A stretch of DNA of 64,000 bases from Botrytis cinerea B05.10 (lineage: Eukaryota; Ascomycota; Leotiomycetes; Helotiales; Sclerotiniaceae): the NCBI RefSeq assembly GCF_000143535.2, contig NC_037310.1, forward strand, positions 1,922,001-1,986,000, in the 5' to 3' direction. The notes beneath the pieces are model-generated. The model saw nothing but the letters and a program-made list of their open reading frames with translations. It was not told the DNA's origin and did not search any database. A program made the position numbers and the translations under genes. Shown piece by piece: positions 45,553 to 57,693 of the stretch (position 1 is the first letter of the stretch; every line of letters starts with the position of its first letter).

Positions 45553-46014
45553 TCAAGCATCCTTCGTTGATGTCCTCTGATCATTCTGATGCTTCTTCCA
45601 GCATTTTTTGAAAGTATCAAGCTACACATTCATGAGAAGTCAGCCAGTCATGCTATCGCCGCCTCCGCCTCCGCCTCTATTATTGAGTTCCCACGTGATT
45701 TAACGCTAAGAGGAGCTTTCTCATACCTCTGCTTTGCACAGTCTCCAATCCTTCTTCTCAAAGTAGCAATCGGTCATTTTCGAGTTCTCTTCTGCGGGTG
45801 ATTCAGCATTCGCCTCTCCTTTCTCTATTGTTGATTGATTGAGAAATCTTGACTTACCCGCACATCCAGTGCTAAAGATTCGTTTGTCCCTGCCAAGTTG
45901 AGTCAGTGATCAGACCCGAGTTGTTGAGGTCAACAGATTTTACCATTCGTCGGGCTCATCGTCATCCTGTACAACCGTCGCAACTGGGGGGTTGTTTTCT
46001 GGCTGATTCGACAT
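45553..46014 (-). CDS. COA4: Cytochrome c oxidase assembly factor Coa4/Cmc3 (twin CX9C)
   Basis: Coa4 is a small twin-CX9C protein of the mitochondrial intermembrane space needed for cytochrome oxidase assembly. No exon is long enough to stand out alone. I join 46014-45944, 45889-45858, 45791-45727 and 45621-45553, giving 78 residues in frame. The sequence has an acidic N-terminus (QDDDEPDEWDKRIFSTG), then C-x9-C (CAEENSKMTDC), YFEKKDWRL, a second C-x9-C (CKAELDTFKKC), and WKKHQNDQRTSTKDA. The DEWDKRI and DWR-C signatures are those of the Coa4/Cmc3 branch. All three introns have GT-AG ends. The third contains a CCGCCT repeat (about 45659-45677). The gene lies 138 bp from the divergent biotin ligase start. 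Confidence 0.85.
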
Positions 46015-46152
46015 ATTTGGGGTACCGTGTGTCCTTCTCGGTGAGACTTGGAGAATTACAATAGCTCTTGAAGAACGTCGAACGGGAGTTTTTGCTGTTG
46101 GTAGAGCCTCGGTTGTGACCCAGTGACTAAAAGCTTATAAAGTCGTGAAAAA
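46015..46152. promoter_or_regulatory. Short shared promoter between COA4 and BPL1
   Basis: Only 138 bp separate the two divergent start codons, so the genes must share control sequence or overlap transcripts. No specific factor site was identified. Confidence 0.5.
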
Positions 46153-48385
46153 ATGGTCGCAAGAAAGATGGACGTCCTGGTCTACTCAGGTATACTGAAT
46201 CAACAGTTTTTGGAGACTCGTTCTAAGTTTTTTGATAGGCAATGGAAGTACAATTGAGTCTGTCCGCCACTGTCTTTATACGTTACGGCGGTTGCTATCG
46301 CCAATTTACGCAGTGATTCCTGTTAGCGATGCTGTCATTCTCAAAGAGCCTTGGACCGCTTCTTGTGCTCTTCTTGTATTTCCAGGGGGTGCAGACCAAG
46401 GATACTGCCGTTCCCTCAATGGAGAAGGCAATAGACGTATCTCACAGTATGTGCGTAGAGGCGGTGCTTATCTTGGATTTTGTGCCGGAGGCTACTATGG
46501 TACCTCAAGATGTGAGTTCGAAGTCGGCAATAAACAGCTAGAGGTCGTTGCGTCACGTGAATTACAATTCTACCCAGGTACCTGTAGAGGATGTGCTTAC
46601 AAAGGGTTTGTGTACCACAGTGAAGCGGGTGCAAAGGCTGCAGAGGTCAAGATTGAGGGCTCGCTTCAAAGTGGAAATGCCCCTCAAAGTTTCAAATCAT
46701 ATTACAATGGCGGGGGTGTTTTCGTCGATGCAGGGAAGTTTAAAGACCAGGGGGTAGAAATACTTGCTACTTATGTGCATCCTGTTGATGTTGATGGCGG
46801 CGAAGATCCTGCAGCGGTCGTCTATTGCAAAGTCGGTGAAGGCGGGGCAATATTGACTGGGCCGCATCCAGAGTAAGCATGGTTTTCTTGATGTTTGAAT
46901 ATAGACTTACAGTTTTTCAGATTTGCTGCCGTGAATCTGGACCCCACGATAAAGATACCTGGATACTCGGACCTTGTGAAAGATTTGGCCGCAGATGACG
47001 ACTCGCGAACAAAGTTCTTGAAAGGATGTCTATCGAAATTGGGGTTGACTGTGAGCGAAGAAGCTTCCGCAGCGCCGTCTCTATCTCGCATTCACCTTTC
47101 ATCTGTTCATCCACCTTTTGTTCCAGAGTTACTAGCTTCATTAGAAGAAATCATCGAAAAGGAGAATGGTGAAGAGATTATCAAGGGCGAAAACGACACC
47201 CTTCATCTTGAGAGATCGGAGAGTAGCTGGTCGGTTCAATCTTTAGTCAAGTCGCTTTCTGATGCAGTCGTCTCTACGGCAGAAGAAAAGCACACAATTG
47301 AGTCAGCTAAAGCAGATGATGGAATTATTGATTACAATGCTATTCCCAAACGAGTCATTTTTCATGAGACGGATTGGCCGAGCACTAAGGAAACGCCATA
47401 TTTTAACCACCATGCATTCTACTCCAATTTGCGACTCTATCAGCAAGAAAAATTGAGCGAGGCCGAAGAATTTGGAAATACTCTTTTATATGGAGAGGTG
47501 GTTACTAGTACAAATACGATGTTGGAAAAGTGAGGCCCCTATTCCTCATTTGAACTGAACCTTTCCTAATGTACTCTAGGAACCCGAAGCTTCTTTCTAG
47601 GCTTCCTATGGGCTTCACTTTCACAGCTACAACACAGATTGCCGGACGTGGCCGTGGTTCCAATGTTTGGGTTTCTCCTCTGGGGTGCTTGATCTGGTCT
47701 GTTTGCATGAAACATCCCATGGAACTTGGAAATAAAGCACCAGTTGTCTTCATACAGTATTTAGCAGCAATTGCTATTGTTGAAGCTATTCATTCATATG
47801 ATAAAGGCTATGATACAGTGCCAATTAAACTCAAGTGGCCCAACGATATTTGTACGTTCGTTTCCTGGTTCTTTAAAGCTCGTTCTAACAATAATAGATG
47901 TCCAAGATCCATCTAAACCCGGAAAAAGAGAATATGTCAAAGTTGGGGGTATTCTCGTTAATTCCTCGTATTCATCTGGAAATTATGATTTGGTCGTAGG
48001 TATAGGTCTTAATATCAAAAACGCAGCGCCAACAACATCACTCAACACTCTCCTGCCACCACATCTCGCACCAATCACTCTTGAAAAATTTCTTGCTCGC
48101 TTCCTCACGAAATTCGAAACAATCTATAAAACTTTCTGTAGAAACGGCTTTGACAGAAAATTGGAGGAAGTGTATTATAAACACTGGTTGCATACGGATC
48201 AAATAGTTACCTTGGAGACAGAAGGTGGTGCAAGAGCTATCATTAGGGGTATCACTACGGATTGGGGATTGCTACGTGCGGAAGAATTAGGCTGGGAGGA
48301 TAGACCTACAGGAAAGGTTTGGGAGTTGCAAAGTGATAGCAATAGCTTTGATTTCTTGAAAGGATTGCTGAAACGAAAGGTTTAG
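46153..48385 (+). CDS. BPL1: Biotin--protein ligase
   Basis: Attaches biotin to acetyl-CoA carboxylase and pyruvate carboxylase in the cytosol. Exons are 46153-46189, 46239-46872, 46921-47529, 47580-47851 and 47898-48385, giving 679 residues, near yeast Bpl1. The N-terminal class-I amidotransferase-like domain (MDVLVYSGNGSTIES, VFPGGADQGY, GGAYLGFCAGGYYG) is typical of eukaryotic ligases. The catalytic domain is on the last two exons: TTQIAGRGRGSNVWVSP carries the GRGRG biotinyl-AMP loop, then KLKWPND with the biotin-binding Lys, GGILVNSSY and VGIGLN. An alternative start is the Met at 46168, closer to the yeast N-terminus. Confidence 0.95.
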
Positions 48386-49510
48386 TCAAAACCGTGCGGA
48401 GACACAATATGTTCCTTTCTTTTAACAGTACTTGTACGTCAGATGAAAATAGACGAAAAGCTACTAAACAAAGTAAGCTCTTCTAATTCCTCATGCTTGA
48501 GTACATACCTACCTCTCTATTGCACTCCGCAAAGACCCCCTAGCCCACCAGTCTTTAAAAAGATCGCAGCTATCCAACACCACCTATCTCAACCCTGTCC
48601 CTAAAACCACATAGCCATTTTCCACTTTTCATCCATACTCACTCACTCCAATCTCCCAAATATCACCAATAAATATATTCTAAACTCCACCACGATTTCC
48701 ACCAAACAAGACAGATACACGAATCTCTGAAGCTCTCCCTTGGTTATGTTAGCCTTCTTTCGCTCGCGCACTCGACCTCCAAATTCTAAATTGGTGCAGA
48801 GTATCTTGAAGTTCTTACACTGGACATTCTTCTGTAAAGTCAGATAAATTGCTTGATTGATTGGTTGGGTGGGTGTTTGGTATGAGTTATCTATCAATCT
48901 ATCTCTTTTGTCGTTCTTTCTTCTTTTACAGTAAGTATTACGAGGGGGAAACTGTGGGGGTGATTGGTCGAGTAGAGAAGGGTTTGTGAGATAGATGTTT
49001 GTATAATTACTGTCCTTTCTACAATTCCCGAGGTGTTGCTCAGTTCTTGTTGTCTAATAAGCATGTTGAGTCGAAGTTTGGAGCAGAGAATATGAACTTG
49101 CGGTATTTGTTGGAAGGGTTTATGAGATCAGACATGTATGCAAGAGTTCGGGATTATTGTATTTTGTAGTTTGATTCTTGGGGTGGGTAGATAGTATATA
49201 TGTATATATGCAAATGCAAAAGAATTAAAAAGCTTGCCCTCTTTCAAGAGAAAAAAAACAAGTCAAGGGATTTGGAAAAGTTCATCTAAATCCTCTTATT
49301 GAATTAAAAAGTTAACAAAAAAAAAGCACATTCAGCTGATGAACTAAAAGCTAAATGTAGAAAATGGCATGGCTTGATAGCTCATAACCAAAAAAGGAGC
49401 TAGATTGCTAGCTTGCCTAGAATTGAATGCCCAAAGAAGAGAAATTCTTCTGTAACCCATCCCGTGTAAACTCCGAAACCGAATCCCGTATCAAAATTTC
49501 AACTAGTTGA
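48386..49510. other. Convergent intergenic region
   Basis: 1.12 kb between convergent genes, with Pro-like C/A-rich and A-rich stretches. The minus ORF at 48643-48897 is unremarkable. No gene supported. Confidence 0.5.
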
Positions 49511-51607
49511 TTAGATGGGAGGACCAGCGACCTTGAATGGATGAGCTTCGGTGTTGAAAACCCATTGGTTGACACCGCCGCTTCCGACTTGGTATTCTTC
49601 GTCCTGTTTGATGGGTGTGAGTACGTCTGAACATTTGAATTGGGTGACAGATAGATGGGATAGAAAGGAGGTTACAGGGGAGAAAGGAGGAAGAGAAGCT
49701 TACATCTCCGTGGATCATATATGCATATTTCAAAACCTCCGCAAACAAGAAACTATCCTGGAAATCATTGAAACCACCTCCATTCGCCGCATTGACATTT
49801 TGGAGTTCGGCGAATCCACTACCGGTTCTGTAATTGCAAAGTCAGTTGCCAAAATTCCCCAAAAGTGATAGGGTTAGATGAAGTCATACCTCGCCGTTGC
49901 GTTAATAGCAACAAATCCATTCCAACTCCACTCACGATACTTCTCATCTCCAGTTACACGATAAGCGTAGTAAAAAGATTCAAGGACTTCGGGTCTCAGA
50001 ATATAATCTGAATTGGTGATATAGAAACCGGCCTTCTCATAGAAGGCGAGTTGATCGGCAGGTGGAGGAGGATTGTGGGTATCGTTGGCAGAAGTGTTGC
50101 TCTCTACCCATTGGAAAACTTCGGGTCCGATACCGGTGAGTGTGCTGGCGTATGTGTCTTCACAGCCGTTGACCAACTCGAGTCCGAAATCAATGTACTT
50201 TTGCTCCTTGAGCACGAGACCTGCAAGGAGGAAATTGCCTCCGTCAAAACAAGCGACTGTGTCTTATGTCAGTATTGTGACTCGAATGACTTAAAATCCG
50301 TTGGTGAGGAGAGTGCACTTACGATGCTCGGAAACAAAAATACGTGTTTTGTTTTGGTAAGCGGCCATAAAGGTTAAATCTGGACGAGTTGAGGGGTGAC
50401 TAGCCAGATGCTTTATGGATGAATCTGCAGCGGCGATCCATCTTTCTTTGTACTTGCCGAATCTAGTTGAGTCATACACGTACATCTTGATGAGATACTC
50501 GTAAAAACTGTCATCGCCACCATTCCAACCTCCGCTTGCATCTTGGAAAAGTCCTGTGTTGATATCTACATTTGTACCAAGCAAACCTATAGGATTACTA
50601 GTCAGCTACCGCTTTCAAGATGAGAGATGTAGGTGGAAACTGGCAAGTCATGGTTATATTGGAGGCCATGAGAAGAACAAATAAATAATATTAAACAAGA
50701 TATGAAGTCGGAGTGATTTCAGATGGAGTGAGATAATAAAAGACTAAGCTAATACATACCAGGCCATGGCGAATTATACTCGGGCTTTGGGTCCAAAAGA
50801 TACGATTCTCCCTTTTGTGAGAGTTTAGCATAAGTGTCGTTACCGGTCAAATCAGACAAATGGGTCCACTCAAGAACTAGTGAGCCAATTGTTGCAATTC
50901 CGTTTGTGGTAGAACCATCAGTTCCTCGAGGATTGAAAATAAGATTATTAGCTGGTACCCCCGAAGGTGTATCAAATGCAAATGCCATATTGTCAGCTAA
51001 ACGTGCTGCTTGAGCAAGAACCTCGTCGACGGCCGCGTCATTAGTATTGAGGTTTGAAAAAGGACCCTTGAGGAGATCGTAACCTAAAATGTGTAAGACA
51101 AATGGGGTTTCTGAATAGACAGGGGAGAACTTTACCAGCAAGTAGTCCACCAACATATCTGATAGTAGTCTCAAACAGTGAAACTTGGGAATCAGTTTCG
51201 TCAAAATCGATGGTTGGGACCCAATTTAAAATCACGTCTACAATTTCCGGAATCTCCATGATAATTGCCGTGCTGAAGGCATCGACAGCAGAGGCTCCCC
51301 ATCCATTTCTTTTTGCAAGTTAGCTCAGGTATCGTGGTGTATAGTTTTGATTGGTATACCTGGAATCCGAGAAACTATTGGCAATTGGATGAAGCTCGTC
51401 ATGAGGGAAGGCGTGTTGGTAATATCCGTTCCACGCAAACGAGAATGCCTCTTTGACAGCAGCTTGTCGATCTGCAGCAGAAACTGCGGCAGAATTTGCT
51501 GAGAGGCTAGAGGTTTGTCTTTTTTCAGGCTGAGGACCATGGGGTGCAGCCAACGTAGTTAGGCATAGAGATGCTAACGCAGGCGCGGTTGTAGAAATGA
51601 AACGCAT
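49511..51607 (-). CDS. Secreted GH47 class I alpha-1,2-mannosidase
   Basis: Trims alpha-1,2-linked mannose from N-glycans. I see seven exons on the minus strand (introns near 51360-51311, 51139-51088, 50757-50590, 50327-50257, 49890-49829 and 49703-49607). The N-terminus is a signal peptide ([21 protein letters not shown]) followed by a Lys-Arg site, so it is secreted or vacuolar, like the Aspergillus enzyme, and not membrane-anchored like ER Mns1. Family motifs include [101 protein letters not shown] and the C-terminal VFNTEAHPF holding the calcium-binding Thr. Several N-x-S/T sites are present. Confidence 0.94.
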
Positions 51608-53239
51608 TGTAATATTAAACCCAAGAACTATCTATGGGGAGTCACGAACCTATTTGAGATCAGCATTCCCTGGTGTTATTTGCTTTTGACTGCTTAACTT
51701 ACGTTGCAATATTTGCAGAGATTATGAGGCAAACGAACGAATTGCTTGTCTTTATAGTAGTTCTGGAGTTGATATTCGAGTTCGGCAGAAAGACAGAGCG
51801 GGAGGAGGCTGTGTGGAACGAAGGTTCAAATGGATCAAAATGAAATTACCTGCAACACTAGTCTTCAAGGGAATTGGTGAATCACTACGAAATTCCAATG
51901 CTGATGACAGAGAGGGGTAACTGAATAGTGAATCCAGCGAGCTACTACTCGGGTGCCTCGAGGAGATCTGAGTCTAGGAAGGAAGACTAGAAGAATCTAG
52001 ATAGAAAAGAAAGTGTGAACTTGAGGGATTTCATCGTTTTCTTAAATATGGGCAGATCACACAACGTAGGAGTACAGAACTTGTAGCCCCGTGAACCTAA
52101 TGGTTCACATGAGGATAAATCTGCAAGGAACACTGGGATTGAACACCAAAAAGCTTAACCCCCGGAGATCCTGTCACCGGCCAGAAAAATGCTGAGGATG
52201 TATTGAATATGTGCATTGATTGCTTCCCCTACCGAATTGTTTTTGGTGTGTTCTGCGTGATAGTAGACGCACATGCACCAACGTTAAGTCATGTCGAAAG
52301 CCTCCATTGGCATTTGACTCTCGGATAAGCGCATTTTATGCGGGGAATTTGATAGTATAATGATAGTTTTTCTAGAGCAATGTTGATCATATGCGCCGGC
52401 TATATGAGCTTCCCTATACGTGCTAGGCCAGATATGCAAACCTAGCATACATGTAGCTGCATGTTTCTCAAGTGTCATTATTGAGTAGCGGATAAAGTAA
52501 CGTTGTAGATATTGGTGATAGGAGCTACCAGTTCGATGAGCAAGCATGTTGATTCAAACAATGAGGGGAAGCCGACGTACAACAAGGTACAAGAATGCAC
52601 CAAAACGAACAAGTGCATTCATTTTACTCTCACGACGTATTTTTAAAGTGTTCGTGAAAGCGTCTGAGCGAACGGAGATTTCTTATGAAGATGCACGAAA
52701 TGCTGGTGGAGAAGGTCACGGACCATAATTAGACAAATCAGACAAATTAGACACCACGAGTCAGATCTACGACCCAGTAAGAAGTACCAAGGTAGTATCT
52801 TCAGCAAGCCCCAGACAAAACTGTTTGGCTCAAACCCCTGGTACTAAAAATAAGAGAAATGCCGAACAAGATCAACCAAGATTCGATACCTACGAAGGAC
52901 GTGTTGCCAGGTAATTAGCACTCATCACATCTAAAATCACGTGTAGATCCAATCCATATCGGATGAGTCCGAGCGAGCAATCTTATTACTCGGGATCCTA
53001 TTCCATCGATCTGTTTTGAAGATCTTCGGCGGTCAGCAAACAAATGCTTCACGAACAGGTAATCTGTTCGTTGTTATCTTGCAGAAAGAGAAGAGATATT
53101 ACATTGCAGAGGATAATCTTATCCCGCGTGAGTCTGCACGTTGACTCTTCTGGGGTATCAACAACTAAGGTCTAGGTCTAGGATACCACAATCCGCATTT
53201 TCCGGATCTCTTCCCCAAACATGTTGTGATCATCTTTCC
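51608..53239. other. Intergenic region upstream of the mannosidase
   Basis: 1.63 kb with no supportable gene. Nothing in the ORFs at 52284-52547 (minus) or 52546-52728 (plus) is recognisable. Confidence 0.5.
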
Positions 53240-54976
53240 TCAGTCCAATGGCTCCATCTCTATCTGCATCTCGCAGCCAGTTCCAAGGATCAGGGGAAAT
53301 AGGGTATCATTGCATGTTGTGCGTGATGCCTTCACATCTGCACGAATCCACCTCTGCCGGCGTATCTTGGTCCGCTCCATCATTGTCTGCGCGGATAAAA
53401 CGCCTAACTGTTTGCTGATAATATCCAATCGACCGAGAACCCAGTTGTACAAATGCTGCGGTACACCAGTCCCTCCACCAGCGATGAATAAAGGCCAAAT
53501 CATCAAAAATACTGGTATACCGCTCATTTGAGGTAACAATGTTGGACGTTCCACTAGTGTGGTGTGGCCAAAATAACTAGAGATGCTAGTGCAAATATCT
53601 GTCGCCATCCTGTTGATAATTTTTCGTGCTTTCATCTTTTGAACTAAATGCTCAGACGTAAGGTGTGTTATCCTATTCAAGTGCTCGAGGAAAAGTTCAT
53701 TCAATAATATTCGCATCCATCGATAGTGATTAAACATTCGCGAAATCCAGACATCATAATATTCGTGACATTTTCCATCGAAAGAACTCCCATCTGAAAA
53801 GTCTCTGCTCTGTACGGTAAAATTCCAGTGAATAGGGAGATTTGCTTCCCATCGCTCCAATTCGCCATCCAGCAAAGCTACTGCCGAAACAATTTTAACT
53901 GGATCTGTGAACGCTTTCGCCCTGATGGATGCATGGAGATTGATGAATCGAACAACAATTTCAACTACCGCAGAAGCAGTCGCATCTTCCGTACGCTTGT
54001 TCTTTAGAATAAGCTCAGAAAACTCGATTAATTGCGTCGAAGGGGAGTTGTCCATCTCAAAGTATTTGATATGTGCAGCGAAAAAGAATTGCAATTGGAG
54101 TTTTGTGGTCGGTTTGTTTTTCTCGTAATTTCTCAAAGCTAGTGCTTTCAATAAACTCAAAGCACCGTTGGCATGCACAGAAAGTGAATGTGATCCTCTA
54201 GGTGCAGTGTTCATCAACTAACTTGTCAGAGTTGTTTCGTGGTTCATGACTGGCGACACTTACCTCAAAGATGACCAACATCACAACTTTCTTCAAAATC
54301 CCCTCAATATTTGCATTCGAAATATCTCCAAGTTCCCGAATGACGGAATTTATAGTATCAAAATGCTTTTTTCTTGCAATCGCCATCAAATTGGGATTCC
54401 TAGTGGCATTTGATAGTCCAGCCAGTCCCACTGAAGAAACTGCTTCTAGCATTCTGCTTTGCACGAACAATTCAGCAGACATGGTTGGCATTAGATCGAC
54501 CCAGTTATGTGAGCGTTCTAACGGAACCGTCATATAATATGTAAGAAAAAAAGCTATTCCCTTATCAACCAAAGGACACAAGTTTTTGGTTATGGGCAAG
54601 TTCGATCTGGCAAGATTTCCAAATTCAAATTCTGTTATAGAGCCCGAGGCCTTGGTTGGTATTCGTGTAACAGGAGATGGAACCCTGGCTTTTCCATCTT
54701 GAAGAGACCTTTTGGCTCTCACGATAGATGGAATGTTCATGAAATTGGCTTTCCGCAAGGTCCTCTCATTCTCATCTCGGAAGCAAAGTTCTAGCTGATC
54801 TCGATACCCTGGGCAAATCTTGTCCACTCGCACACATTGTGTACAAGCTGGCAGCTTCTGATCACACTAGGAGAATTTTAGTACTATGGGCATTGATTGA
54901 GGTGGATTGATCGAACTTTTATTCTTCTCTTTCGGCAGCATAAACATGCCTTGCTTGGCTTTCCACAAAAAACCAT
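53240..54976 (-). CDS. Zn2Cys6 fungal transcription factor
   Basis: Three exons, 54976-54917, 54866-54264 and 54217-53240, give 546 residues. The binuclear zinc cluster is complete once the short first exon is added: CLCCRKRRIK at the end of exon 1, then CDQKLPACTQCVRVDKICPGY, giving the C-x2-C-x6-C-x6-C-x2-C-x6-C pattern. The intron splits the cluster exactly before the third Cys. The rest is the regulatory fungal_trans_2-like region (FLTYYMTVPLERS, SVGLAGLSNATRNP, RGSHSLSVHANGALSLLKAL). The intron 2 acceptor at GTTAG (54218) keeps the frame with ELMNTAPRGSHS. The target genes are unknown; the RTA1-like gene about 0.7 kb upstream on the same strand is only a neighbour. Confidence 0.88.
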
Positions 54977-55643
54977 GGTGATGATTTATACAATCAAAGA
55001 AATCAAAGCCAGTCCCGAAATGGTTTACAAATCGTGTTCGTCACGAGAAAGCAGCAGCTCATATTCGGTAGTGAGTGTACGAAATCTGCAAGTAGGCGGG
55101 CTTGGCGAAAATATATGTCGCGCGAATACCTCCTCGCATGCTATTTGACTGTTGAAAAATGCAGATTCTTGGTTAAATTATAAATCTATTGAAACATTCT
55201 GTCGATAGTATCTTGTAAATTCCAAAGACCTGACCGCGATTAAGAGTGTATGATAGTATTTACGTACATAAGCACCATTCCGAAAAGGGTAACCAATTCG
55301 CCATGTCGGTTGCGACATGGAGTGAGCATGAAGACCGGCTCCGTCCTCTGATCAATGCGCCGGCTACAGTTCTATAAGTGGTGTTTTTCTGTATTGGTAA
55401 ATTAAGAGGTACTCGATAATGACGACTAGAGATAAGGGTAAATGCTATTAAATCACACAGCTAAGTATACTCGCAACTATCTTAGCAAATCGTATTAAAC
55501 AAACCCGAGAGATGAAAAGATCTCACACGGCTAATACGCAGTTGTCTTCACCATCTAAATCCTCCTACGAACCAAAATCGAATACTCTTCCAACGACTTC
55601 GTCAATTATTGCCTTCTAATCGCGGCTTCGAGTTTGCATTGAT
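54977..55643. other. Intergenic region
   Basis: 667 bp holding the promoter of the Zn2Cys6 gene and the 3' end of the RTA1-like gene. No gene seen. Confidence 0.5.
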
Positions 55644-56844
55644 TCATCTGGGATGCTTTGGCAATCCCCATTGCAGATATGGGAGGTATTTTGCTGGGTG
55701 CCAATAATTGAAGAGTGCCACACAAGGAAAGATAGGCAACGCATCGAAAACATATAGACTATTTTCTCATCTGTCAGCCAATCTTTACTTCCTTTACTCG
55801 CTATCTTCCAGATACAGATTTAAAAAATAGACACTCACCACCACTCATGTTCTTCAGTGTACCCCGTCCTTCCCAGAGCAAAATCTACCATGCGAAAAAC
55901 ACTCCTAATCAGAATCAACATGCAAGTAATATTGACCACATGTAATAGCGCCTGCCAATTTGGCTTGAGCTTCTTCTCTGCTCCGTCTATTATCACATAT
56001 TCCTCATTCTTGCTCTTGCTATCATTTGGAAGAGTAACGCGTTGTTGAAAATCCGATGTGAAGCGTCGAGACGTAAAATTGAACCGAATAGCGATGATGG
56101 AAAAAAGCCCAAAACATGCCATCTGAATTGCAACTCCAACCAGAGCAATGTTTTCCCCTTGAGTTAGCTTGGATTGCGCGTCGACAGAGGTAATATCGAT
56201 GGATGTGATGCGCACGACACCAATTAGTTGAAGGAGAAGCGCAACTTAAGGGGTACTTGTTAGTGATTGATACATAAAGCTTGGGGCTTAAACTATGAGG
56301 AACTTACGGATGTCGCAGACTACGAAAATAGGGGTAATGAACCGAGGGGGAATCCAGAGGAGCTTGGTGGTTCGTGCTTCCTTTGGGACGATGTGATAAA
56401 TGATTCTCCCCTGATTTTCATAACGTTAGCGACATTACCATAATTACAAGACAGCTCGGCTTGGAAAGAGCTTGGACTCACAAAAATGATATAGCAAGCA
56501 GCGGCCATGAGCACAGGTGATAGCACAATAAGTGCAGTTTGCGCCACATATATTGATTTCTCAGTAACGTGTTTCGTGGAGAGTGCTCTGATAATATAGC
56601 CGGCTCCTTCCACTACAGAGTTATCCTTAGTGCAAACTCAGAGATACAGAGTTAACCAAGAAGAGAAGTACTCACTGGCAGCAGCAACAACCATGATGGC
56701 CCATACCCCGGCATTGTATCTAAGCCATTGGAAGAAGGTAACGAAAAATGCCAAGGAATAGAGTACGCCGACTGCGATGGCGGCTTCGAACGATGGGTCG
56801 TAGTTGTAGTGAGATAGTGTTCCGGGTTCTGGTGTAAAAACCAT
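55644..56844 (-). CDS. RTA1-like seven-transmembrane protein
   Basis: RTA1/Rsb1-type proteins are plasma-membrane proteins linked to lipid export or resistance to toxic compounds. The gene has five exons with four short introns (near 56672-56612, 56479-56414, 56306-56246 and 55841-55788). The N-terminus is MVFTPEPGTLSHYNYDPS, then membrane segments around AAIAVGVLYSLAFFVTF, WAIMVVAA, IYVAQTALIVLSPVLMAA and FITPIFVVCDI. The family block EGAGYIIRALST is present, then GENIALVGVAIQMACFGLF, the late loop ALLHVVNITCMLILIRSVF with RMVDFALGRTGY, and the last exon FDALPIFPCVALFNYWHP. These are the usual RTA1 landmarks. The exact last donor (two overlapping GT choices) is uncertain. Confidence 0.85.
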
Positions 56845-57693
56845 TGTTAGCGAGGGAGTTTCTTCTGTGATTTGAATGGTTGCGGATTATTGAGTGAGAG
56901 AGGATGCAGCTTAAGATGATTGTAGTAAGTGAAATGAAGTTAGAGGTTTCTGAAGATTTCTGAATATTCTTTTTCGAGAGAAGAGAAACGAGAGAAGGCG
57001 AGATACAAGTCATGTACTTATATGTTAGCTATTGATCATGTTGTATTTATTTCGACTTGTCTCTGACCATACTCATATTCATTTGACGAATTGGTTCCCT
57101 ATTCTAGCAACCTGTTGTTGGTGCTCAGCCCCGGACAAAAGCATTGCATTGGGTAGACCCCAAGTAAAATATTTGGCTCAATGATGTAAAGATAACAAAA
57201 CCCCAAACAGTTGCATGATTCGGAAAAGGGTAAGCAGATCGGCTCTCGTCATTTAGTCATCAAACAATCACATGAACTTGTACCAATACCCCTCGAGCTT
57301 ACAGACTGTTACGAATATGATGTAAAGATTCATTATGTATTAAGAAGATCTAAAATGCTATATCATGCTAACATGCCCATTTATTTCTCTGTATGATCTC
57401 TTTGCCTCTGCCTATTAACTGAGAATTCCGCCTGTATAGACAATTAAAATAGATATATAAACATAATTCTATCAAATGAATGTGAGAGATCGATACAAGA
57501 GAAGAAATATACCCAGAAGAAACCCGATGTACTGTGAATTGTGAACCTGAATGACCCGAGAAACTTTTAATCACAATTTGTGTGAAAATGCAATGTGTGG
57601 TATATGAAGAAAAAACCGTATTTTGGAGAAAGAAAGAAAAAGAACCATGTATGATATGATGTACAAGAAAACTGGTGACAGAAAAAAAGAAAA
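56845..57693. other. Intergenic region
   Basis: 849 bp between the RTA1-like gene (its promoter side) and the 3' end of the glycosyltransferase gene. No gene seen. Confidence 0.5.
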
